Source of the DNA: Hexactinellida sp. DTS-2022 | Taxonomy: Eukaryota; Porifera; Hexactinellida | Direction: 5' to 3' | DNA: 64,000 bases | Assembly (NCBI GenBank): GCA_028753945.1 | Contig: JAPNXP010000002.1 | Location: 8,308,001 to 8,372,000 of the forward strand | In this document: positions 37,251 to 48,824 of the stretch, one piece after another | Numbering within the stretch: position 1 is the stretch's first letter | Layout: each line of letters opens with the position of its first letter | Notes under the pieces: generated by a model | The model's input: the letters and a program-made list of their open reading frames with translations, nothing else | Databases searched by the model: none | Told to the model about the DNA's origin: nothing | Translations under genes and position numbers: made by a program

Positions 37251-37499
37251 CACTAATAATAGCCCCTATTCGAATAATCGCCTACCTCCAATAATAGCCC
37301 CCCAAATTGACAAATAGAAATTTACTACAGGTACCCTGAGTAAATTTATTTATCATATATTAGTCGCAATATGATTATCAACCGACTGTACTAATAAATT
37401 TTATCAACATGTGATATTCTCGAAAGATCACAAAAATTATTGGTCAGAAAATTGGCCAAAAAACAATAATCGCCTAGGCTACTATTCGAATAAATACTG
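37251..37499 (-). mobile_element. TA-flanked MITE, family M1, copy 3
   Basis: Reverse-orientation copy of the 15950-16209 element (CTATTCGAATAATCGCCTAC on the left, GGCTACTATTCGAATAAATA on the right). The outer bases are mutated. It directly abuts the pogo-like MITE. Confidence 0.7.
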
Positions 37500-37794
37500 T
37501 ATGTTATATTGCCTATATAGAAATGAAGCGATGCAGCATAATTTTGATATTCCTCATGCATTTGAAAATTTGTTGTAAGTGTTTGAATCAGAAAAATGCA
37601 AAATAATCATGAGAAATTGATAAGTTTGACTTTAAAACTTGATAGCACAATAATAAGCCTATGAATTGATTTCAAATGATGCTCCATTTTCTCGTATTTA
37701 TACATAGATAATATCTAATGAATATCAACTCTTAATCTATCTTAGTTTTTGTCAAAAATGAGCGCACATATTTCACTTAGGTATAGGAATTTAA

Positions 37795-38898
37795 GGTTCA
37801 GGTATACTCTACAAATTTCGAATATTTATATAAAATCCAAATCATTGTCAATTTCTCTTTTATTGCATTTTGGGATTGTATTGATACCAATGAGTACTCT
37901 CAAGAGATTTCTAAGAAAGATTCCTATTATTTTTCCAGTTTGACACACTTTGGTCACCTCAATTTAGGAATAATTGCTGTAAATTTTTTTTTCAAAAGCC
38001 GCTATCTCAAAACTAACTTTTTCATAATTGCGGAAGAAGTCATTTTGTCAATTTTGGTCGTAGAATCAAAAACTCAACGGTTTCGGAGAGATTTCGTCAA
38101 GAAACAACTTTTCAGTTCTGCGATTTACCCTAATATGAATAGTTCATCTGTTTTTTGGATTTTGGATAAGGAAATCTTCATTTGAAAATCGACATTACAT
38201 AAAAGCAAGGTTGCAACCGAATAGTTGACCGAATAGTTGCTCGCCAATTAGCTAAGAATCGGTCGCTTACCCAAATTCAGGTTTTTTGGTTTTTTATGAA
38301 CCCTGATGTATTTAGCTCATCAAATAAAAACATTTGGCTTACCTGATGATAATATTTTGCTGATCTGATATTAGTATTCGGTTGACCAAATAGTACTATT
38401 CGGTTGACCGAATAGTACAATTTGTCAACCGAATACTAACATATATTAGCAAAATATCATTATCAGGTGAAGCAAATACTTGTATTTGTAGACATGGATA
38501 TATATGCGTTCCAAAATGACAAATAATACTTTGTTTCGGTAAGCGACCGAATCTTAGCTAATCGGCAAGCAACTATTCGGTTAACTATTCGGTTGCAACC
38601 TTGCATAAAAGTAGTTGAAATCCAGAAAAATGTAGATATTCACAATTCCTGTACTCAAAAGTTATATTACATCCAGCTAAACACATTTTATCAATAATAT
38701 TCTTGGTATTGTTTATCTTTTCTGATTGATCTATTCCGAAAAAATGTTATAATATAAAAAAAGTTTTTTCCTCAATTAGTATATTTGCAAATATTATTGT
38801 ATTTTTGGCATCCTGAGGATGAAGTAAATACGCTGTAAAAAAATTAATTCATTCGGGTAAATACTTATGGTAGAAGTACTCTAGAGTATACCTGAACC
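37795..38898 (+). mobile_element. TTAA element family T1, type 2, copy D
   Basis: TTAA at 37791-37794 and 38899-38902, ends GGTTCAGGTATACTCTA on both strands. It matches copy E (54661-55351) in reverse once the hAT insertion at 38206-38603 is removed, so the insertion came later. Non-coding. Confidence 0.8.
38206..38603. mobile_element. hAT-type MITE, 398 bp, inside T1 copy D
   Basis: Perfect 8-bp duplication CATAAAAG at 38198-38205 and 38604-38611. Ends CAAGGTTGCAACCGAATAGT and its complement. Most of the element is palindromic around GGTTGACCGAATAGTA-type units. The empty site is preserved in copy E. Confidence 0.85.
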
Positions 38899-39072
38899 TT
38901 AATATTAGGTAATATGGAACTTTGATCAATCACTTCAACGAATATTATTCGAAATCTATTCTGTCATAAGTATAGATAAGGCTAAATCTTATAAAATACA
39001 TTTGACTACAATATCAACAATTTAGTGATGATGCCGGTCGAGCCTTAACTTCTCAACGCGAATTTTCATATG

Positions 39073-40177
39073 TACTACCTATTTCCTTCAGACAGATCCA
39101 CTAGAACACCACTTCGGGTTGCATAGACTGATGTCTGGATCAAACTATCACGTCTCAAATGGCTAAATACTAGAAACTGAACTACGGCTCAAGATATCTA
39201 GTATATTGAAACTGTTTTCCCATGAGCCCTCTTCAAAAGAAAATAATCTGGGATCGTTTATCAAATCTTTCTCACCAAAAGAAGACGTCGGTGATTCTCC
39301 TATTATAGATTTAGCACCATTTCTCTCAAAGCTACAAGATATTTCTACTGTAATCATTGCTGGCGAAAATCTTCAATCTTTGACATTTATTGCAGGTTAT
39401 TGCGTGCATAATACTTGAAGAACAAGAAATTTTCGCATTGTCGTATATGGCAAGATTTATAAATTACAGTCTACTCCGCTTAATTTGGACACATTTGATC
39501 CAGGCCTCTTGTCCCATTAAGCGGAGATCCCAAATAACCGAAAAATTGTTGAAAGTAGTGATCTACGTACGATTTTCAACCATTTTACATTTAAACCTGC
39601 TACAACTATTCCTCCAATGCCTGCAGATCCTTTATTACACTCAACCCCATAGTATGAGCCTTTTTATTCTGTGGACCATTTGAATCTTCCCCTGAACCAC
39701 AAGGTCATAGACTCTGAGAAATTTCAATTTTTCGGAAATAAAAGGAAAATACACCCTAATTAGATATTTTGTTATGCCTTTATCAGAATTGACCAAGATT
39801 ATTAGAATTTGTTCCGTTTAATCAGAATTTTATATTGTCCGAGTACCAATTTTGAACATAATTTGTTGAGTTTGTCCCGATTAAGCGGAGTTTGTCCCGA
39901 TTAACCGAAAATATTTAGTATTAGTTACTATGGAAAGGATTTGGTTCTTGGGGAGTTGTCCCAATTAAGCGGTTGTCCCGATTAACCGGTGTCCCAATTA
40001 AGCGGAGTACACTGTATTGATGAGTACTTGTTGTTTGATCCAGAAGAAGCTAAAATATATAAGCTCATTGAAATCTTGGAAAGAGGATCATTGAAGTGGC
40101 CTTCAAATTCTGTCTTAGAGTCGATCATTTGTGTTTGGAGAATTCTAATCACTCTAAGACAAGATATTGATATATAG
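39073..40177 (+). pseudogene. P-superfamily transposase C-terminal part, copy P2
   Basis: Plus-strand relic reading FLQTDPLEHHFGLHRLMSGS, then LETELRLKISSILK, LQSLTFIAGYCVHNT and, beyond a nested MITE (39467-40014), EYLLFDPEEAKIYKL and GSLKWPSNSVLESIICVWR. These follow the C-terminus of copies P1 and P3 in order. A stop after the MSGS motif and the MITE insertion break it. Only the last third of the protein is present. Confidence 0.75.
39467..40014. mobile_element. pogo/Tigger-like MITE, 548 bp, inside P2
   Basis: Ends CAGTCTACTCCGCTTAATTT and, on the other strand, CAGTGTACTCCGCTTAATTG. TA at 39465-39466 and 40015-40016. The right half contains several GTCCCGATTAAGCGG/AACCG units. Non-coding; the 97-codon frame at 39390-39683 is an accident. 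Confidence 0.8.
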
Positions 40178-40356
40178 ACAATATTTTTCACTGAAAAACC
40201 TCGACAAATATTAATTGGTCTGTCTATTAGAATCCTTGAGAATGACTCCTGTGAACCCTAGCGCAACAGATGCTCAATTTGTAATACTTATGGTTGGGAG
40301 AGCATACGTTACTTGCTTTTTGTAGCCTCAAACTGTCTTATCTCCAACATGGTTAA

Positions 40357-41007
40357 GGTTAAATTACGGCAGATTCTTGCAAGAAAAAAAATTATTTCGT
40401 TTTGAAGTTAGGTGTTGATTTTCACATATATGATAGAAGACATTGTAGCTATGTCGAAACTGAAAACGAAATCGAATTATCTTTTATAAATTTGATTTTA
40501 TGGGGTGGGCAGTTTTATGGTAATACAAAAGTTCCATAGGGAGATTTCTTCAGACTCTACCTGAAGAGTAGTTGGTTTGCAAGATCATTATTAGCTAAAG
40601 ACATATTCTGTGCGATATATCACTTAGATCATCGTTATGTGCGTTTGGTGGGCGGCTTAGAATTTTGATTTGACCTAAATAAACAAAATGCGACCTTATG
40701 AACTCAAAAATTGATTAAAAAGGTCATGTTATTATGCGATATTTGATAAAATGTTTGAAAAAATAAATTCGGAGTCACAATTCAAAAATGTAAACCGGCT
40801 ACCAGCTCCGTACGCTTATAAACTTTAAATATTGATTTTGATAACAAATATTGATGGCCGCATTCCCAAAATACCGAATATTATCGACCACCACTTTTGG
40901 AAATCGCACTATGGGAGATTTGTATTAGCCAAATCTTGAAACCGACAAAAAATAAAAAGTATAATAGATAGAGACATTTTCATTTTTAGTTTATTGCTTT
41001 GTATCGT
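40357..41007 (+). mobile_element. TTAA element family T2, copy lacking its right end
   Basis: TTAA at 40353-40356, then GGTTAAATTACGGCAGATTC. It follows 9433-10152 to about GTTTATTGCTTTGTATCGT and then diverges, so about 70 bp at the right end are missing. More diverged than the two complete copies. Confidence 0.75.
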
Positions 41008-42060
41008 CAGGGACTTCTATAATATAGGGAGTGTAAACTTCGTTTTACGGTAAATTAGCGTAGGCCTAAAACAGTATTGTTACATATTGATATCCCGTAA
41101 TCCGCTAATGTTAGACTCAGGAAATGTATTATTGTCGTATCGGAAGTCATATTTTGGGAGTCCAACGGTCATATTGGTTTATCGAAAATATTTGTGGAAT
41201 GTAAGTTATGCGATTTTCACACCCTTCCATATATGGTAATATTGTTAAAAGCTCGAGATTACTTAACAATATACATATGAAATGTATCATTTTCGTACAG
41301 GAAATTATATATTGGGAGTCCAACGGTCATATTGGTTTATCGAAAATATCTGTGGAATGTAAGTTATGCGATTTTCGCACCTTTCCATATATGATAATAT
41401 TGTTAACTGAACACTGACGAAAGCTTTTTCATGAATTTCTAATTCACTACAATTCTTTTGAATATAAAGAATGAACTTTTATATTCAAAAGTGATCAAGA
41501 CATTCATATTTTGTCAACATTTAAAATTTTTTGCAATATTTTGTTCAAGTTGTTTGTCAAAAAATGGTGACAAACAATTTTTAATTAAAACGAAATATCC
41601 AGAGAATAAAGGAAGTTAGTCTTACTTTGAAAACCAAATCATGTGAATCCATAATATTTCATTTTGGATTACATATCTCAAAAGATTCCGACGCATGCAA
41701 CTAAATCTACATCAAAATTTATAAACTACTGAAGTTTGTATTTTTGAACCATGGATGACGAAAAAATGTAAGAAAATTCCATTATGCCCGTCAACTCCAT
41801 AAATATACTAGTAAACATTCAAAAATGGGTCTTTACATTGAATTCCATAACTAACATGTTTTGCACAGCCAAAGTTGGCATTTTATTATTTCTAATTGAG
41901 GTGGCATTCAAGTGGCAGATGACACTTTTATGCTATGTCATCATCTTGAAATTTCAAAAAAACTTTTTTATGTTCGAAATCGATAGAGTATATAAAAACA
42001 AGTTTAAAACATTGAGTATTGACTCAGGTATATTTTATAATTGACATGTTTCGCGCTAAA
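41008..42060. repeat. Repeat block shared with 46975-48545
   Basis: Two direct copies of GGTCATATTGGTTTATCGAA...CCATATAT(G) (41166-41240 and 41325-41395) match 47025-47100. From TTAA at 41403, GTTAACTGAACACTGACGAA and what follows to about 42040 match 47920-48540 in reverse, including the frame MFCTAKV.I.LFLIEVAFKW. The frame is a shared repeat feature and not a known protein. Confidence 0.6.
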
Positions 42061-42757
42061 AACTAACATAAAAAATTTTTTTAAATATTTGGCTAGTATG
42101 GATTAGGCCTATATTGACATTGTCTAGTTCATAACTAAGGATATATACATAGTAGAACTCTAATATTTTCAGGGATATCTTAGATATATTAGTACTATCC
42201 AAAAACGCAATAAAAACATTAGGTCGTCGGGTGTCAAAATATCAGTACTGAGCAACCTTAATCTTGCTGCCATTACCTGATAATTGGTTAGTATGGCATC
42301 CTGATAATCATAATACTAGGTTCATTCAACCCAATATGGTTAAGGAGTCAGGAAGTTAAATATGGCCAGTTTTTATAGAACATCTCTACAAAGTTACTCA
42401 GAACACTCCAATTTATATATCAGCATGACTGGAAGCACATTAAAAGTCATCAAAAAAATTTCTAGAAGATTCAAATGTATATTCTTGTCAGGATAGTACT
42501 AAACGTCCCAAATCCGTGGGAAATTCGGACAAAAGGACACTAAACCACGTGGCACCGGTCATTTATAGCGGGTCTAAATACTTTTGTTATATAATTATAA
42601 TCCTGGTAAATAAGTCTAAAATCTGCCGCTAATAGTGTCCGGAAGTTAGAACTAAGCTCTAACGAAGATTGTATTTTTGCTTACGTCATCAAATTGTGCC
42701 ACATGACACATCCATATATGGTAAACAAAATCATAGAATGTAAACTACATGTTATGT

Positions 42758-42831
42758 AGTCCTAATTTGTTGCCCAGTGAATTTGTATTGATTAAGTCCT
42801 AATTTGTTGCCCAGTGAATTTGTATTGATTA
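42758..42831 (+). repeat. 37-bp tandem duplication
   Basis: Two identical units beginning AGTCCTAATTTGTTGCCCAG, 37 bp apart. The identity suggests a recent duplication. Confidence 0.85.
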
Positions 42832-42967
42832 AATGACATCGTTACATGGTTAGAGCTAGTCGCAACGAATTCTCATTCGTGAGATAATTAATTGCTCCGT
42901 CATCAAAAGTGGCGCATTCATATGACCATATATGGTCAAAGAAATTAAAATTTGCAGAAATGTGAAT

Positions 42968-43397
42968 CAGGGCCGTGCCACTAATGCAAACTGACCAGGT
43001 CAAACCAGGGCAGATTTTTTCCAGACCAGGTTCTGACCAGGTTGACCTAGTCATTTAACCAGGTCAACCTGTTCATTTAATCAGGGTAACCTGTTCATAT
43101 AACTAGGTCAACCTGGTCATTTACCAGGTTCTCACTAGAGAGAGAGATTTTCAGTGCTTTATACGTATATTATATATTTAATACTCAATAGTCATAACAA
43201 TAATAATTGTTTTGAAACTCATCAGCTAGTGAGAACCTGGTTAAATGACCAGGTTGACCTAGTTATATGAACAGGTTACCCTGGTTAAATGAACAGGTTG
43301 ACCTGGTTAAATGACTAGGTCAACCAAGTCAGAACCTGGTCTGGAAAAAATCTGCCCAGGTTTGACCTTGTCGGTTTGCATTAGTGGCACGATCCTG
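42968..43397. mobile_element. hAT-like palindromic element, 430 bp, inside T3
   Basis: Ends CAGGGCCGTGCCACTAATGC and, on the other strand, CAGGATCGTGCCACTAATGC. TGTGAAT (7 bp) occurs on both sides (42961-42967, 43398-43404), one base short of a normal hAT duplication. The arms of about 170 bp consist of CAGGTTGACC/GGTCAACCTG units, so the whole element can fold into one hairpin. Confidence 0.75.
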
Positions 43398-45860
43398 TGT
43401 GAATTTTATTATTTCAACTGTTTAGAGCCATACTAATATGTCTAAATCCAATTTTGCTAAACAATACGATTGAATTTGACGGACTTATAGCTGATGGTCC
43501 ATTTTCTGCCCCCTTCTGGCCCTGCAGGTATTGGATTTATGACGTTTTGATCAATCCAGACAAGAATATACTTCAGAATCTTCTAGAAATTTTTTTGATG
43601 ACTTTTTATGTCCTTCCAGTCATGCTGATATAAAAATTGGAGTGTTCTGATTAACTTTGTGGAGACGTTCTATAGAAACTGGCCATATTTTACTTTGTGA
43701 CTCCTTAATAGGACTTTCTGTCGATTTATGTCTGGAAGTAAATAATTTTTTAACTGTATCCGCCTGGTTCCATGGACAAATTATTCCTCTTTCGGTAAAT
43801 TCAATTAATTAATGATATTCGACAAATTGAATCTATACTGCATGAAATCTCCTAAAATATGTCTCTGATTCTAGTTGTAACCCACATAAATATAATATTC
43901 CTCTTGCCAAAAAACACATATATAATGTTATTGATGATTTAGAGTGTATCAACGGACCTACATACAATTCTTCAGATTTAGCTATGCTTCAATGTATCCT
44001 CTGTCAATTAGATAATACATTTATTCCTAAAACAGGCGAAGATACAATATAATAACACAAATTATGTCCATTAAGACTCATCTCAATTCTCCAGCTTGTT
44101 ATATCTATCTTCAGGGTTTAGAATGTATTACTCTACCACATGTCCATACATTCGATAAGTTGTATTCTTCCTTCGGTCTTGAAAATGATTTTTGCACTTA
44201 TCTCAACCAGGCTACATCTTGCTTTAGTTCCGAGGAAAAAATAATAATTCAAATGGATGAAATCCAAGTTAAATCTGATATTGCTTATAAAGGCGGGAAA
44301 AATATTGCAACAAATTTGAACCCTGAGGATACGACGAAAACTTTATTCGCCTTATGGTATCTAGTTTGCATAGGAAATGGTCTTGTATTACCCGTTTGTT
44401 ACCATGTGCAACTATCTCAGCTAAAAGAATCTTTCCCACTAACAAATCTTGTATAATCGATATTGAGCATTGTGGTTTAAAGGTCCAAATGATTTCTACC
44501 GATAACTACCCATTGAATGTTTTAACTTGTTTAAATTGTTTTCTCTTAGTGGAAAGCTGGAAACTAGAGTATCCCACCCTTTTGATGAAAATAGACCTCT
44601 CTTCTTTACATTAGATTTTGTCCAAATATTGAAAAGTATACGCAATAATTGGTTAAATCAGAAAATTTTGATAAAACTTTTCTTTTTCCAAATTTTGAAC
44701 ATATTGACGTTGATAAATGCAGCTACCCCCTCAGTGTCCATTCTGTTCCTTTCAAGATGTACACCTTCTCTACAATTCTGAACGATACAGTTTAGCAAAA
44801 CTAGCCCCTCACTTGACTGTAAAAGCTTGTTTTCCTTCTAGTTTAGAAAGGCAAAATGTCAAATTGGTTTTGAAGGTTGTTAGCGAACTTACACTATCTG
44901 CTCTTGAAATCCAAAATGAAAGTCATTGTCCGGAGAATCGTAATAATACATCTAGTTTCGTAAGTATCCTTCTTACTCTTTGGAAGATATTCAATATCAA
45001 TACGCCGTTCAAAGGGACCCGTTTAAATGATAGCCTCTCAAGACCGTTGATCTTAAACGATGAACGATTTTTATTTTTGACACGTATAGTATTTTGGCTA
45101 GATGCTTGGCAGTATTACCTGACAAAACGGGTAAATTGAGTAAGCAAACGTATACTAGTTTTAGACACGCCTGTACTGCCTTACCACTTATAACTAATCA
45201 TCTAACAGAAAATAGTGGCTTTTCTCATACATTATCATTCTTTTTACAAACTGACCCGTTGGAATACCATTTTGGACTCTACCGTATGATGTCGGGTTCG
45301 AATTACCATATTTCTTACCTTCAGATTCTTGAAAACGAGCGTCGTTTTAAACTTTCTAGTATATTAAACATGTTTGCAGACCAACAAGACGCTTTCCAAA
45401 CGATTCAGACATTTGTAAAGTCCTTTTCTACCCCCTCTGATACATCTAGTGATGATGGAATAGCTGTATTGCCTTTTCTTGATGAAATTGGCGATCTATC
45501 ATCCATTGAATGCTCTCACCAAATACTTCAGTCGTTAGCTTTTATCACAGGCTATACGGTCCATAAGTTCTTAACAGGATCTCCTGAATGCCATGTGTGC
45601 ACTGATACTTTAACTTATGATAAAGAATTTGTTTTTGATGTTGAATCACATACTGAGTTTAAGCTCTTACAATTAACAGATCGTGGCGGACTTAAGTATC
45701 CGTCCGAGCCTGTTCTTACTTCAGTTATAACTTTATGGAAGATAATGATTGTAATAGAAAATAATATTCAGCTGTTGACTTTGCTTGTAGACGGTCCCTC
45801 TAGATTCTAGAAGGTTATTGGTAGAACTCACCTTGATATACATGTAAAATCTTTATGATA

Positions 45861-46974
45861 TTGCTATCTGGAAATCAAGTTGTATTAATTGCGATGTGTA
45901 CAGTTGGAGTATTTTAATGCGCCCATGCAAAGAGCTACTTCCAAAAACAGATTATTTTGTGATACTAGAAGAAATCAAATTGTATAGATTCGAGGCAGAA
46001 TGATTAGTTTCAGGCGAATAACTGTAGGTTGTAGGATAGAAAAATAGGAAAGGCGTAAGTTATAAGTTCATCATATACTGCATATGAACGAATGCATCGA
46101 AAGCTGTAAATTATACCCAATTCATTGCGTGGAAATATAGTAAGAAATATCTGATAATTTGAATAAACCAAACTTTGAAACCGATTAATCTAAATAACAA
46201 TTCAACCAAATAATGCACTACCCGAATTATTTGTTCAATCAAATAATTTGATCTACCGCAATTACTTGTTCAACCGAATAATTTGTTCAACTGAATACAT
46301 TCTGAGATATCAGAATAAAGGTAACAAATACTTAGGAGATGCGAGTTTAACTAATGTGTGTGTATTTCATGCAGTTGTAAGATATTATTTCGAATTAATT
46401 GACCATAAATCATGCCAAGGTAAATATTTAAATATTAACTATGCTACATTTATTTATATTTTCATGGATTTGTACAACTGAATAATATTCATAAGTAAAA
46501 AAACTAGAATATTTAAGATATTTCTTACTATAGTAAGAAATATCTGATAATTTGAATTAAGATACAAAATTTCACAAATAGTGGGGTCAAAAATTAAGGT
46601 TCCGTGACCAACCTCTGGCTAGTTAAGTTTTATGCCTGATTCTGATACTTTAGGATCTAACTCGCGATTTAAGCTCCCATGCCGCTCTGGAAAGTTTGGG
46701 CAAACTTTTTTATAGCGACAAATTCAAAGAGCCACCGGCAATCATTTTGAAAAATTAAGGCCCCTCTCTGAACATTTTATATATTGAGATTAGAGCTAAA
46801 TTTAGGTCTATTACCGAGATTTACTTGGAGACATACTACATAGCGAGTTTCAAGTTTATTGCATGTATATAGGATGAGATATGCTTCAAATCCCTTAAAA
46901 AAATAGTTTAAAGAAGGGACCTCCCATGGTGACAAATGACGTAAGAATCTTCCAAAGGATATTACATTAACTAT
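45861..46974. other. No gene seen; one repeated flank
   Basis: GTAAGAAATATCTGATAATT and what follows is present at 46139-46166 and again at 46531-46558 in the same orientation, bracketing about 390 bp rich in AACCGAATAATTTG units. This may be an inserted element with an unusually long duplication, or a local duplication. The frame at 46248-46481 resembles nothing known. Confidence 0.45.
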
Positions 46975-47111
46975 ATACATGTGAAATGTATCATTTTCGT
47001 ACAGGAAATCATATTTTGGGAGTCCAACGGTCATATTGGTTTATCGAAAATATTTGTGGAATGTAAGTTATGCGATTCTCACACCTTTCCATATATGGTA
47101 ATATTGGTAAA

Positions 47112-47850
47112 ATCTCGAGATTAGTTAGTTTTATACATATGAAATTTATTATAATAAATTTCATATGTATAAAACATTTCCCATTCGCCAATAATTATTG
47201 GCAAATGGGAAATGGGAATTTATATCCAGGGACTCTGTAGATCACATTGGTTTACCTAAGGCGTTCCCCTTAGCCTATATTATTATTTTGGCACTCTCCA
47301 CAGGAGGATTGCCCCAACCCTATTTTGTAGTTTAGCTAATAATTACATATCTGATAACTGTCATTATGTTGTTTATTAAAAAACAAGGCTGGATTCGGTT
47401 AACCGGTTAACCGTTGCTGACATCGGTTAACGGTTAGAGATTTTATTAACCAGTTAGCCGGTCTATTGAATAACAGCAGAGTTATTGGGAAATTAATGAA
47501 TAAATTATTAAATTTTTTTGAATTTTATCAGAATATGTAGTCCTAAATCCATTTCTCATCACCACTTAATAAATTTTATTGGACAACATTGATTTAAATA
47601 TAGATTTGAAAGAAACTTATCAAGATTTTTTAATAAACACATAATGACAGATATCTGATGGGTAAGAATTAGCTAAACTACAAAACAGGGTCGGGGAAAT
47701 CCTCCTGTGGAGAGTGCCAAAATAATAATATAGGCTAAGGGGAACGCCTTAGGTAAATTAACGTGATCTACTGAGTCCCTAAATATGAATTCCCATTTCC
47801 CATTCGCCAATAATAAATTTCATATGAATAAAACTACTAATCTCGAGATT
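47112..47850. mobile_element. Foldback element with long inverted arms
   Basis: The left part (about 47112-47350) and right part (about 47660-47850) are reverse complements, including AATCTCGAGATTAGTTAG, ATTTCCCATTCGCCAATAAT, GGCACTCTCCACAGGAGGAT and TTTTGTAGTTTAGCTAAT. At the left edge is a perfect 48-bp palindrome (47128-47175). The loop holds GGTTAACCGGTTAACCG units. Non-coding. Confidence 0.65.
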
Positions 47851-47854
47851 TTAA

Positions 47855-48622
47855 CCGTAGACTGCCTAATCGCCACACAGTGTGGCAGTGCCAACAAACG
47901 TAGTGAATAAACTACAAATTTTAAAAGATTTCCGATTTAAACATGTTTTTATATACTCTATCGATTTCGATCATAAAAAAGTTTTTTTGATATTTCAAGA
48001 TGATGACATACCATAAAAGTGTCATCTGCCACTTGAATGCCACCTCAATTAGAAATAATATAATGTAAACTTTGGCTGTGCAAAACATGTTAGTTAGGAA
48101 TTCAATGCATAGACACTTTTTTGAATGTGTTACTCGTATATTTATAGAGTTGTGGGACATAACGGAATTTTCTAACATTTTTTCGTCATTCATAGTTCAA
48201 AAAAACAAACTTTATTAGTTTTAATATATTGATGTAGATTTAGTAGTGTGCGTCCGAATCGTTTAAAATATGTTATCCAAAATGGAATATTATGGCTCCA
48301 CATGATGTAGTTTTCAAAGTAAGACTAACTTCCTGTATTCTCAGGATATTTCGTTTCAAAGAAAAATTGTTTGTCACCATTTTTTGGACAAAATAATGAA
48401 CAAAATTTCGCAAAAACTTCTAAATGTTGACAAAATATGAATGTCTTGATGACTTATGAATATAAAAGTTCATTCTTTTGATTCAAAAGAATTGTAGTGA
48501 ATTCGAAATTCATGAAAAACCTTTCGGCAGTATTCAGTTAACTTGAAATTTCAGACATATATGGACAGTTGACGAATTATACTTTGTGCTGCCACACTGT
48601 GTGGCAATTCGGCAGTATACGG
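47855..48622 (-). mobile_element. TTAA element family T4 (768 bp)
   Basis: TTAA at 47851-47854 and 48623-48626. Ends CCGTAGACTGCCTAATCGCC and, on the other strand, CCGTATACTGCCGAATTGCC, followed on both by ACACAGTGTGGCA. The interior matches 41403-42040 in reverse. The end sequence resembles that of R1, so the two families may share a transposase (inference). Confidence 0.75.
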
Positions 48623-48626
48623 TTAA

Positions 48627-48820
48627 TCAATAACAGGAAAATACTTATCCGTTCCCCAAAATACGATTTTATAGAAAAAAAAATTTCACTGAGTTACCTA
48701 GATCGAATATTATTGCATTTTTGCCATCTAGAAGATGAAGTTAATCCGCTGTAAAAATTTATTTAATTCGGGTCAATATATTTGGTAGAAGTGCTCTAGA
48801 CTCTAGAGTATACATGAACC
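48627..48820 (+). mobile_element. TTAA element family T1, right-end fragment
   Basis: Matches the last 190 bp of copies B and C, ending CTCTAGAGTATACATGAACC then TTAA (48821-48824). The rest of the copy is missing; it abuts the TTAA of the T4 element. Confidence 0.75.
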
Positions 48821-48824
48821 TTAA

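Larger units (their letters stand above)
42344..43704. mobile_element. TTAA element family T3 (1.36 kb), inside P3
   Basis: TTAA at 42340-42343 and 43705-43708. Arms of about 150 bp (42344-42494 and 43551-43704) are diverged reverse complements starting GGAGTCAGGAAGTTAAATAT and GGAGTCACAAAGTAAAATAT. It holds a hAT-like element (42968-43397) and a 37-bp tandem duplication. Non-coding. Confidence 0.8.
42250..45860 (+). pseudogene. P-superfamily (THAP9-like) transposase, copy P3
   Basis: The fullest P copy, without a THAP domain in view. After WHPDNH near 42310 it is interrupted by a TTAA element (42344-43704) and resumes with LSVDLCLEVNNF and IRQIESILHEIS. From 44064: LPHVHTFDKLYSSFG, IIQMDEIQVKSDIAYKGG (first catalytic Asp block), FFTLDFVQILKSIRNNWLNQ (44600), YNSERYSLAKLAPHLT, FWLDAW (45090), GKLSKQTYTSFRHACTALP, TDPLEYHFGLYRMMSGSNY (45250) and LLQLTDRGGLKYPSE, closing at TAG 45810. 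At least three frame changes separate these blocks, so it is inactive. No terminal repeats were found. Confidence 0.85.

Noticed and set aside
41784-48193. Shared membrane-like frame MFCTAKV.I.LFLIEVAFKW as a small conserved gene
   Set aside because: The two copies lie in opposite orientation inside repeat family T4 and neighbouring non-coding sequence is equally conserved.
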